In this document: positions 54,249 through 64,000 of the stretch, piece after piece
Layout: every line of letters begins with the position of its first letter
Numbering within the stretch: the stretch's first letter is position 1
Origin: Ptiloglossa arizonensis
Taxonomy: Eukaryota > Arthropoda > Insecta > Hymenoptera > Colletidae
Direction of reading: 5' to 3'
NCBI RefSeq assembly: GCF_051014685.1
Contig: NW_027478439.1
Span: 310,001-374,000, forward strand
DNA length: 64,000 nt
Made by a program: the position numbers and the translations under genes
The notes under the pieces: model-generated
The model's database searches: none
Seen by the model: the letters and a program-made list of their open reading frames with translations, nothing else
Told to the model about the DNA's origin: nothing

Positions 54249-55311
54249 GGAGTTTGAAGCTAAGAAATGGTTGAGAAGACAACAAATTTTGCGCACTTCT
54301 GCTGCTCCAAACGCTTAACCAGAATGGCCTATGGAAAAAATACATATGCCGTTGTAATCGGGCGAGTATCTACTTTCAGATGCAGGAGTAATTTTTGGGT
54401 TTGGTTAATCCGTTCGCGAGATATGGGAGTTTGAAGCTAAGAAATGGTTCAGCAGACAACAAATTTTTTGCACTTCTGCTGCTCCAAACGCTTAACCAGA
54501 ATGGCCTAGGGGAAAAAATACACATACCGTTGTAATCGGGCGAGTTTCTACTTTCAGACGCAGCAGTAATTTTTGGGTTTGGCCAATCCGTTCGCGTGAT
54601 ATGGGAGTTTGAAACTAAGAAATGGTTGAGAAGGCATCAAATTTTTCGCACTTCTGCTGCTCCAAACGCTTAACCAGAATGGCCTAGGGAATAAATATAC
54701 TTACGTTTGTAATCGGGCGAGTTTCTACTTTCAGACCCAACAGGAATTTTTGGGTTTGGTCTATCCGTTCGCGAGATATGGGAGCTTGAAGCTAAGAAAT
54801 GGTTGAGAAGGCTACAAATTTTGGGCAATTCTGCTGCTCCAAACGCTTAACCAGAATGGCCTAGGGAAAAAATACACATACCGTTGTAATCGGGCTAGTT
54901 TCTACTTTCAGACGCAGCAGGAATTTGTGGGCTTGGTCAAACCGTTCGCGTGATATGGGAGTTTGAAGCTAAGAAATGGTTGAGAAGGCAACGAATTTTT
55001 CGCAATTCTGCTGCTCCAAACGCTTAACCAGAATGGCCTAGGGAAAAAATACATATACCGTTGTAATCGGGCGAGTATCTACTTTCAGATGCAGGAGTAA
55101 TTTTTGGGTTTGGTTATTCCGTTCGCGAGATATGGGAGTTTGAAGCTAAGAAATGGTTCAGCAGACAACAAAGTTTTCCCACTTCTGCTGCTCCAAACGC
55201 TTAACCAGAATGGCCTAGGGAAAAAATACACATACCGTTGTAATCGGGCTAGTTTCTACTTTCAGACGCAGCAGGAATTTTTGGGCTTGGTCAAACCGTT
55301 CGCGAGATATG
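54249..55311 (+). repeat. Six extra A-like monomers between C units 2 and 3
   Basis: Units 2 and 3 start 4054 bp apart rather than 2991, a surplus of 1063 bp = 6 x 177 + 1. The surplus monomers carry A-type markers (atacatatgccg, gtatctac with atgcaggagtaa, ggttcagcagac, ggcatcaaat, gggaataaatatactta, caaagttttccc). The same run follows unit 3 at 58,303-58,854 (offset 4054) and then at offset 3877 from 58,858, after loss of one monomer. One A-run is a base longer here (ctaggggaaaaaatac near 54,508), accounting for the +1. Confidence 0.88.
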
Positions 55312-58302
55312 GGAGATCGAAGCTAAGAAATGGTTGAGAAGGCAACAAATTTATCGCACTTCTGCTGCTCCAAACGCTTAACCAGAATGGCCTAGTGGAA
55401 TAAAATACACAAGCCGTTGTCATCGGGTGAGTTTCTACTTTCAGAAGCAGCAGGAATTTTGGGGTTTGGTCAATCCATTCGCGAGATATGGGAGTTTGAA
55501 GCTAAGAAATGGTTGAGGAGAACAAAAATTTTTCGCACTTCCGCTGCTCCAAAAAATGTACATACCGTTGTAATCGGGCGAGTATCTACTTTTAGATGCA
55601 AGAGGAATTTTTGGTTCGGTCAATCCGTTCGCGAGAAATGGGAGTTTGAAACTAAGAAATGGTTGAGAAGACAACAAATTTTGCGCACTTCTGCTGCTCC
55701 AAACGCTTAACAAGAATGGCCTAGGGAAAAAATACACACACCGTTGTAATCGGGCGAGTTTCTACTTTCAGATGCAATATGAATTTTTGGCTTTGTTCAA
55801 TCCGTTCGCGATATATGGGAAATTGAAGCTATGAAATGGTTGGGAAGGCAACAATTTTTGCGCATTTCAGCTGTTCCAAACGCTTATCCAGAATGGCCCA
55901 GGGAAAAAATATACCTACTGTTGTAATCGGGAGAGTTTCTACTTTCAGGTGCAATAGGAATTTTTGGCTTTGTGCAATACGTTAGCGATATATGGGAGTT
56001 CGAAGCTAAGAAATGGTTGAGAAGACAAGAAATTTTTCGCACTTCTGCTGCTCCAAACGTATGACCAAAATGGCCTAGGGACAAAATACACATACCGTTG
56101 TAATCGGGAGAGTTTCTACATTCAGACGCAGCAGGAATTTTTGGGTTTGGTCAATCCGTTCGCTAGATATGGGAGTTTGAAGTTAAGAAATGGTTGAGAA
56201 GACAACAAATATTGCGCACATCTGCTGCTCCAAACGCTTAACCGGAATGACCTAGGGAAAAAATACACATGCCGTTGTAATCGGGCGAGTTCCTACTTTC
56301 AGACGCAACATGAATTTTTGGGTTTGGTCTATCCGTTCGCGAGATATGGGCGTTTGAAGCTAAGAAATGGTTGCGAAGGCAACAAATTTCTCGCAATTCT
56401 GCTGCTCCAAACGCTTAACCAGAATGGCCCAGGGAAAAAATATACCTACTGTTGTAATCGGGAGAGTTTCTACTTTCAGGTGCAATAGGAATTTTTGGCT
56501 TTGTTCAATACGTTAGCGATATATGGGAGTTCGAAGCTAAGAAATGGTTGAGAAGACAAGAAATTTTTCGCACTTCTGCTGCTCCAAACGTATGACCAAA
56601 ATGGCCTAGGGACAAAATACAAATACCGTTGTAATCGGGCTACTTTCTACTTTCAGACGCAGCAGGAATTTTTGGGCTTGGTCAATCGGTTCGCGAGATA
56701 TGGGAGTTTGAAGCTAAGAAATGGATGAGAAGGCAACAAATTTTTCGCAATTCTGCTGCTCCAAACGCTTAACCAGAATGGCCTAGGGAAAAAATACACA
56801 TACCGTTGTAATCGGGCGAGCTTCTACTTTCAGGTGCAATAGGAATTTTTGGCTTTGTTCAATCCGTTAGCGATATATGGGAGTTCGAAGCTAAGAAATA
56901 GTTGAGAAGACAACAAACTATGCGCACTTCTGCTGCTCCAAACGCTTAACCAGAATGGCCGCGGGAATAAATACACACACCTTTGTAATCGGGAGAGTTT
57001 CTACGTCCAGACGCAACAGGAACTTTTGGGTTTGGTCAATCCGTTCACGAGATATGGCAGTTCGAAGCTAACAAATGGTTGAGAAGACAACAAATTTTGC
57101 GCACTTCTGCTGCTCCAAACGCTTAACAAGAATGGCCTAGGGAAAAAGTACACATACCGTTGTAATCGGGCGAGTTTCTACTTTCAGACGCAGCAGGAAT
57201 TTTTGGGCTTGGTCAAACCGTTCGCGAGATATGGGACTTTGAAGCTAAGAAATGGTTGAGAAGACAACAAATTTTGCGCACTTCTGCTGCTCCAAACGCT
57301 TAACAAGAATGGCCTAGGGAAAAAATACACATACCGTTGTAATCGGGCGAGTTTCTACTTTCAGACGCAGCAGGAATTTGTGGGCTTGGTCAAACCGTTC
57401 GCGTGATATTGGAGTTTGAAGCTAGGAAATGGTTGAGAAGGCAACAAATTTTTCGCACTTCTGCTGCTCCAAACGCTTAACCAGAATGGCCTAGGGAATA
57501 AATATACCATATACTTACGTTTGTAATCGGGCGAGTTTCTACTTTCAGACCCAACAGGAATTTTTGGGTTTGGTCTATCCTTTCGCGAGATATGGGAGCT
57601 TGAAGCTAAGAAATGGTTGAGAAGACAACAAATTTTGCGCAATTCTGCTGCTCCAAACGCTTAACCAGATTGGCCTGGGGAAAAAATACACATACCGCTG
57701 TATTCGGGCTTGTTTCTACTTTCAGACGCAGCAGGAATTTTTGGGCTTGGTCAAACCGTTCGCGAGATATGGGACTTTGAAGCTAAGAAATGGTTGAGAA
57801 GACAACAAATTTTGCGCACTTCTGCTGCTCCAAACGCTTAACAAGAATGGCCTAGGGAAAAAATACACATACCGTTGTAATCGGGCGAGTTTCTACTTTC
57901 AGACGCAGCAGGAATTTTTGGGTTTGGCCAATCCGTTCGCGTGATATGGGAGTTAGAAGCTTAGAAATGGTGGAGAAGGCATCAAGTTTTTCTCACTTCT
58001 GCTGCTCCAAACGCTTAACCAGAATGGCCTAGGGAATAAATATACCTACGTTTGTAATCGGGCGAGTTTCTACTTTCAGACCCAACAGGAATTTTTGGGT
58101 TTGGTCTATCCGTTCGCGAGATATGGAAGCTTGAAGCTAAGAAATGGTTGAGAAGGCTACAAATTTTGCGCAATTCTGCTGCTCCAAACGCTTAACCAGA
58201 ATGGCCTAGAGAAAAAATACACATACCGTTGTAATCGGGCTAGTTTCTACTTTCAGACGCAGCAGGAATTTTTGGGCTTGGTCAAACCGTTCGCGAGATA
58301 TG
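55312..58302 (+). repeat. C HOR unit 3: 17-mer, 2991 bp
   Basis: Matches unit 2 at offset 4054 with all four diagnostic indels retained. A private change is ttgtgcaatacg near 55,972, where units 1 and 2 have ttgttcaatacg. Identity is high enough that the C units must be among the youngest duplications in the window. Confidence 0.92.
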
Positions 58303-59944
58303 GGAGTTTGAAGCTAAGAAATGGTTGAGAAGACAACAAATTTTGCGCACTTCTGCTGCTCCAAACGCTTAACCAGAATGGCCTATGGAAAAAATACATA
58401 TGCCGTTGTAATCGGGCGAGTATCTACTTTCAGATGCAGGAGTAATTTTTGGGTTTGGTTAATCCGTTCGCGAGATATGGGAGTTTGAAGCTAAGAAATG
58501 GTTCAGCAGACAACAAATTTTTTGCACTTCTGCTGCTCCAAACGCTTAACCAGAATGGCCTAGGGAAAAAATACACATACCGTTGTAATCGGGCGAGTTT
58601 CTACTTTCAGACGCAGCAGTAATTTTTGGGTTTGGCCAATCCGTTCGCGTGATATGGGAGTTTGAAACTAAGAAATGGTTGAGAAGGCATCAAATTTTTC
58701 GCACTTCTGCTGCTCCAAACGCTTAACCAGAATGGCCTAGGGAATAAATATACTTACGTTTGTAATCGGGCGAGTTTCTACTTTCAGACCCAACAGGAAT
58801 TTTTGGGTTTGGTCTATCCGTTCGCGAGATATGGGAGCTTGATGCTAAGAAATGGTTGAGAAGGCAACGAATTTTTCGCAATTCTGCTGCTCCAAACGCT
58901 TAACCAGAATGGCCTAGGGAAAAAATACATATACCGTTGTAATCGGGCGAGTATCTACTTTCAGATGCAGGAGTAATTTTTGGGTTTGGTTAATCCATTC
59001 GCGAGATATGGGAGTTTGAAGCTAAGAAATGGTTCAGCAGACAACAAAGTTTTCCCACTTCTGCTGCTCCAAACGCTTAACCAGAATGGCCTAGGGAAAA
59101 AATACACATACCGTTGTAATCGGGCGAGTTTCTACTTTCAGACGCAGCAGGAATTTTTGGGTGTGGCCAATCCGTTCGCGTCATATGGGAGTGTGAAGCT
59201 AAGAAATGGTTGAGAAGGCAACAAATTTTCGCACTTCTGCTGCTCCAAACGCTTAACCAGAATGGCCTAGGGAATAAATATACTTACGTTTGTAATCGGG
59301 CGAGTTTCTACTTTTAGACCCAACAGGAATTTTTGGGTTTGTTCAATCCGTTCGCGAGATATGGGAGCTTGAAGCTAAGAAATGGTTGAGAACGCAACAA
59401 ATTTTGCGCTATTCTGCTGCTCCAAACGTCTAACCAGAATGGCCTAGAGAAAAAATACACATACCGTTGTAATCGGGCTAGTTTCTACTTTCAGACGAAG
59501 CAGGAATTTGTGGGCTTGGTCAAACCGTTCGCGTGATATGGGAGTTTGAAGCTAAGAAATGGTTGAGAAGGCAACAAATTTTTCGCACTTCTGCTGCTCC
59601 AAACGCTTAACCAGAGTGGCCTAGGGAAAAAATACACATACCGTTGTAATCGGGCTAGTTTCTACTTTCAGACGCAGCAGGAATTTTTGAGCTTGGTCAA
59701 TCCGTTCGCGAGATATGGGAGTTTGAAGCTAAGAAATGGTTGAGAAGACAACAAATTTTGCGCACTTCTGCTGCTCCAAACGCGTACCCAGAATGGCCTA
59801 GGGAAAAAATACACATACCGTTGTAATCGGGCTAGTTTCTACTTTCAGACGCAGCAGGAATTTGTGGGCTTGGTGGAACAGTTCGCGTGATATGGGAGTT
59901 TGAAGCTAAGAACTGGTTGAGAAGGCAACAAATTTTTCGCAATT

Positions 59945-61654
59945 CTGCTGCTCCAAACGCTTAACCAGAATGGCCTAGGGAAAAAATACACATACCGTTG
60001 TAATCGGGCGAGTTTCTACTTTCAGACGCAGCAGGAATTTTTGGGTTTGGCCAATCCGTTCGCGTGATATGGGAGCTTGAAGCTAAGAAATGGTTGAGAA
60101 GGCTACACATTTTGCGCAATTCTGCTGCTCCAAACGCTTAACCAGAATGGCCTAGAGAAAAAATACACATACCGTTGTAATCGGGCTAGTTTCTACTTTC
60201 AGACGCAGCAGGAATTTTTGGGCTTGGTCAAACCGTTCGCGAGATATGGGAGTTTGAAGCTAAGAAATGGTTGAGAAGACAACAAATTTTGCGCACTTCT
60301 GCTGCTCCAAACGCTTATCCAGAATGGCCTATGGAAAAAATACACATACCGTTGTAATCGGGCTAGTTTCTACTTTCAGACGCAGCAGGAATTTGTGGGC
60401 TTGGTCAAACCGTTCGCGCGATATGGGAGTTTGAAGCTAAGAAATGGTTGAGAAGGCTACAAATTTTGCGCAATTCTGCTGCTCCAAACGCTTAACCAGA
60501 ATGGCCTAGGGAAAAAATACATATACCGTTGTAATCGGGGGAGTATCTACTTTCAGATGCAGGAGTAATTTTTGGGTTTGGTTAATCCGTTCGCGAGATA
60601 TGGGAGTTTGAAGCTAAGAAATGGTTCAGCAGACAACAAATTTTTCCCACTTCTGCTGCTCCAAACGCTTAACCAGAATGGCCTAGGGAAAAAATACACA
60701 TACCGTTGTAATCGGGCGAGTTTCTACTTTCAGACGCAGCAGGAATTTTTGGGTGTGGCCAATCCGTTCGCGTGATATGGGAGTGTGAAGCAAAGAAATG
60801 GTTGAGAAGGCAACAAATTTTCGCACTTCTGCTGCTCCAAACGCTTAACCAGAATGGCCTAGGGAATAAATATACTTACCTTTGTAATCGGGCGAGTTTC
60901 TACTTTTAGACCCAACAGGAAGTTTTGGGTTTGTTCAATCCGTTCGCGAGATATGGGAGCTTGAAGCTAAGAAATGGTTGAGAAGGCAACAAATTTTGCG
61001 CAATTCTGCTGCTCCAAACGTTTAACCAGAATGGCCTAGAGAAAAAATACACATACCGTTGTAATCGGGCTAGTTTCTACTTTCAGACGCAGAAGGAATT
61101 TGTGGGCTTGATCAAACCGTTCGCGTGATATGGGAGTTTGAAGCTAAGAAATGGTTGAGAAGGCAACAAATTGTTCGCACTTCTGCTGCTCCAAACGCTT
61201 AACCAGAATGGCCTAGGGAAAAAATACACATACCGTTGTAATCGGGCGAGTATCTACTTTCAGATGCAGGAGTAATTTTTGGGTTTGGTTAATCCGTTCG
61301 CGAGATATCGGAGTTTGAAGCTAAGAAATGGTTCAGCAGACAACAAATTTTTCCCACTTCTGCTGCTCCAAACGCTTAAGCAGAATGGCCTAGAGAAAAA
61401 ATACACATACCGTTGTAATCGGGCTAGTTTCTACTTTCAGACGCAGCAGGAATTTTTGGGCTTGGTCAAACCGTTCGCGAGATATGGGAGTTTGAAGCTA
61501 AGAAATGGTTGAGAAGACAACAAATTTTGCGCACTTCTGCTGCTCCAAACGCTTACCCTGAATGGCCTAGGGAAAAAATACACATACCGTTGTAATCGGG
61601 CTAGTTTCTACTTTCAGACGCAGCAGGAATTTGTGGGCTTGGTCAAACCGTTCG
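59945..61654 (+). repeat. A2 copy of 4255-5964 (offset 55,690)
   Basis: A 1.71-kb match at constant offset 55,690 that shares rare variants: gtaatcgggggag (4842 and 60,532), cctatggaaa, cgcgcgatat, gtgtggccaatcc with gtgaagcaaag, and the half-changed caaacgctta/agcagaatgg monomer. Differences include gcttatcc (60,314) and aagttttggg (60,921). The two copies lie on opposite sides of zones B and C. Confidence 0.88.
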
Positions 61655-61854
61655 CGAGATATGGGAGTTTGAAGCTAAGAAATGGTTGAGAAGACAACAA
61701 ATTTTGCGAACTTCTGCTGCTCCAAACGCTTACCCTGAATGGCCTAGGGAAAAAATACACATACCGTTGTAATCGGGCTAGTTTCTACTTTCAGACGCAG
61801 CAGGAATTTGTGGGCTTGGTCAAACCGTTCGCGAGATATGGGAGTTTGAAGCTA
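61501..61854 (+). repeat. Single-monomer tandem duplication
   Basis: 61,501-61,677 and 61,678-61,854 are the same 177-bp variant (cttaccctgaatgg, gctagtttc, ggaatttgtgggc, cgcgagat) and differ only at gcgcactt versus gcgaactt. This is the shortest-period recent duplication in the window. Confidence 0.88.
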
Positions 61855-61949
61855 AGAAATGGTTGAGAAGACAACAAATTTTTCGCAATTCTGCTGCTCC
61901 AAACGCTTAACCAGAATGGCCTAGGCAAAAAATACATATGCCGTTGTAA

Positions 61950-63365
61950 TCGGGCGAGTATCTACTTTCAGATGCAGGAGTAATTTTTGGGTTTGGTTAA
62001 TCCGTTCGCGAGATATGGGAGTTTGAAGCTAAGAAATGGTTCAGCAGACAACAAATTTTTCCCACTTCTGCTGCTCCAAACGCTTAACCAGAATGGCCTA
62101 GGGAAAAAATACACATACCGTTGTAAGCGGGCGAGTTTCTACTTTCAGACGCAGCAGGAATTTTTGGGTTTGGCCAATCCGTTCGCGTGATATGGGAGTT
62201 TGAAACTAAGAAATGGTTGAGAAGGCATCAAATTTTTCGCACTTCTGCTGCTCCAAACGCTTAACCAGAATGGCCTAGGGAATAAATATACTTACGTTTG
62301 TAATCGGGCGAGTTTCTACTTTCAGACACAACAGGAATTTTTGGGTTTGGTCTATCCGTTCGCGAGATATGGGAGCTTGAAGCTAAGAAATGGTTGAGAA
62401 GGCTACAAATTTTGGGCAATTCTGCTGCTCCAAACGCTTAACCAGAATGGCCTAGAGAAAAAATACACATACCGTTGTAATCGGGCTAGTTTCTACTTTC
62501 AGACGCAGCAGGAATTTTTGGGCTTGGTCAAACCGTTCGCGAGATATGGGAATTTGAAGCTAAGAAATGGTTGAGAAAACAACAAATTTTGCGCACTTCT
62601 GCTGCTCCAAACGCGTACCCAGAATGGCCTAGGGAAAAAATACATTTACCGTTGTAATCGGGCGAGTATCTACTTTCAGATGCAGGAGTAATTTTTGGGT
62701 TTGGTTAATCCGTTCGCGAGATATGGGAGTTTGAAGCTAAGAAATGGTTCAGCAGACAACAAATTTTTCCCACTTCTGCTGCTCCAAACGCTTAACCAGA
62801 ATGGCCTAGGGAAAAAATACACATACCGTTGTAAGCGGGCGAGTTTCTACTTTCAGACGCAGCAGGAATTTTTGGGTTTGGCCAATCCGTTCGCGTGATA
62901 TGGGAGTTTGAAACTAAGAAATGGTTGAGAAGGCATCAAATTTTTCGCACTTCTGCTGCTCCAAACGCTTAACCAGAATGGCCTAGGGAATAAATATACT
63001 TACGTTTGTAATCGGGCGAGTTTCTACTTTCAGACACAACAGGAATTTTTGGGTTTGGTCTATCCGTTCGCGAGATATGGGAGCTTGAAGCTAAGAAATG
63101 GTTGAGAAGGCTACAAATTTTGGGCAATTCTGCTGCTCCAAACGCTTAACCAAAATGGCCTAGAGAAAAAATACACATACCGTTGTAATCGGGCTAGTTT
63201 CTACTTTCAGACGCAGCAGGAATTTTTGGGCTTGGTCAAACCGTTCGCGAGATATGGGAATTTGAAGCTAAGAAATGGTTGAGAAAACAACAAATTTTGC
63301 GCACTTCTGCTGCTCCAAACGCGTACCAAGAATGGCCTAGGGAAAAAATACATTTACCGTTGTAA
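61950..63365 (+). repeat. 4-mer tandem duplication in A2, 2 x 708 bp
   Basis: 61,950-62,657 and 62,658-63,365 match at offset 708 = 4 x 177. Shared markers are gtaagcgggcg, gacacaacagg, ttttgggcaattc and gagaaaacaac. The second copy has accaaaatgg (63,153) and taccaagaat (63,327). Similarity continues to about 63,431 and then stops. Confidence 0.9.
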
Positions 63366-64000
63366 TCGGGCGAGTATCTACTTTCAGATGCAGGAGTAAT
63401 TTTTGGGTTTGGTTAATCCGTTCGCGAGATATCGGAGTTTGAAGCTAAGAAATGGTTCAGCAGACAACAAAGTTTTCCCACTTCTGCTGCTCCAAACGCT
63501 TAACCAGAATGGCCTAGGGAAAAAATACACATACCGTTGTAATCGGGCGAGTTTCTACTTTCAGACGCAGCAGGAATTTTTGGGTGTGGCCAATCCGTTC
63601 GCGTCATATGGGAGTGTGAAGCTAAGAAATGGTTGAGAAGGCAACAAATTTTCGCACTTCTGCTGCTCCAAACGCTTAACCAGAATGGCCTAGGGAATAA
63701 ATATACTTACGTTTGTAATCGGGCGAGTTTCTACTTTTAGACCCAACAGGAATTTTTGGGTTTGTTCAATCCGTTCGCGAGATATGGGAGCTTGAAGCTA
63801 AGAAATGGTTGAGAAGGCAACAAATTTTGCGCAATTCTGCTGCTCCAAACGTCTAACCAGAATGGCCTAGAGAAAAAATACACATACCGTTGTAATCGGG
63901 CTAGTTTCTACTTTCAGACGAAGCAGGTATTTGTGGGCTTGGTCAAACCGTTCGCGTGATATGGGAGTTTGAAGCTAAGAAATGGTTGAGAAGGCAACAA

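Larger units (their letters stand above)
1..64000 (+). repeat. 177-bp satellite DNA array, single orientation, whole window
   Basis: The same unit recurs every 177 bp (176 where one T is lost from the T-run before cgcac) from the first base to the last, giving about 361 copies. Conserved blocks in monomer order are ctgctgctccaaacgc, ggcctaggg plus A6, gttgtaatcggg, tctactttcaga, a T5 run followed by ggg, ccgttcgcgagatatgggag, and aagctaagaaatggttgag. Variation concentrates at 22-24, 36-40, 55-57, 69-71, 77-79 and 86-95. GC is about 44% by hand count of a consensus. All copies read in one direction. No mobile element or unique DNA interrupts the array. A nucleosome-sized monomer in long homogeneous HOR arrays is typical of centromeric or pericentromeric satellites; that location is inferred. 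I do not recognise the family or species. Confidence 0.98.
58855..64000 (+). repeat. Sub-array A2: return of A-type monomers
   Basis: From about 58.86 kb the types are those of A1 again, including the 176-bp marker monomer near 59,268, 60,861 and 63,698 and the ttgagaacgc marker near 59,392. 63,403-64,000 tracks 14,790-15,387 closely. No small-indel cluster marks this boundary, unlike the A1/B edge. The array runs off the window end. Confidence 0.9.

Noticed and set aside
1..64000. CRISPR array or bacterial tandem repeat
   Set aside because: There are no unique spacers; the whole period is repeat. Length, HOR structure and lack of any bacterial gene fit eukaryotic satellite.
1..64000. Trypanosoma brucei 177-bp minichromosome repeat, suggested by period
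   Set aside because: That repeat is, as I recall, strongly AT-rich; this one is about 44% GC and I see no sequence resemblance. Period alone is not evidence.
1..64000. Cucumber type III (177-bp) or other named plant centromere satellites, suggested by period
   Set aside because: I cannot recall those sequences well enough to match them, and 160-180 bp monomers are common in many lineages. A database search of one monomer would settle it.
1..64000. Tandem-repeat protein gene with 59-residue repeats
   Set aside because: A stop codon recurs in nearly every monomer in the best frame, 1-bp losses shift the frame in the marker monomers, and there is no intron or flanking unique sequence.
1..64000. 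Monomer as an ancient dimer of about 88-bp halves
   Set aside because: Halves 1-88 and 89-177 show no direct similarity. Only short inverted matches (ctgctgc/gcagcag and ccaaac/gtttgg) are present, in an order that cannot form one nested stem.
1..64000. Origin, promoter or terminator signals in A- and T-tracts
   Set aside because: The A6 and T5 tracts are fixed parts of every monomer and carry no accompanying regulatory context.

Overview
This window contains no recognisable gene. All 64 kb is one head-to-tail satellite DNA array of a eukaryote. The monomer is 177 bp, so the window holds about 361 copies, all in the same orientation. I saw no transposable element, inversion, telomere repeat, rRNA/tRNA or unique-sequence gap. 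I number the monomer so that position 1 is the A of acttctgctgctcc; the first full copy is 4-180 and the next starts at 181. A hand-built consensus is about 44% GC and carries 9 CpG, about what its base composition predicts. Landmarks are an AvrII site (CCTAGG, 34-39), an A6 tract (41-46), a CENP-B-box-like 17-mer (53-69), a T5 tract (98-102), an NruI site (TCGCGA, 120-125) and an AAATTTT tract (167-173).

Four zones can be separated by diagnostic variants. A1 (1 to about 22.2 kb) is built of closely related monomers in nested higher-order repeats (HORs): a 7-mer of 1239 bp, a 15-mer tandem duplication of 2655 bp, a 3-mer duplication of 531 bp, and a block starting at base 1 that recurs at 5132 and 8493. 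A 676-bp stretch at 22,224-22,899 carries about 14 small indels and marks the edge of A1. B (about 22.9-47.4 kb) has more diverged monomers, a 354-bp dimer HOR, a 708-bp 4-mer and a 22-mer (3892 bp) duplication whose second copy has lost two monomers. C (about 48.3-58.9 kb) is a 17-mer HOR of 2991 bp in three nearly identical copies. A2 (about 58.9-64 kb) returns to A-type monomers, including a 1.7-kb block sharing rare variants with 4.3-6.0 kb.

The likely setting is a centromere or pericentromere: long homogeneous array, nucleosome-sized monomer, HOR structure and a CENP-B-box-like motif. That is an inference from architecture. I cannot name the species. The undepleted CpG argues weakly against a lineage or locus with long-standing heavy germline methylation. 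Short open frames occur throughout only because 177 is 3 x 59; none looks like a gene. There is no gene interplay to describe; the biology here is repeat turnover (unequal exchange, gene conversion, block duplication) and possible centromere protein binding.
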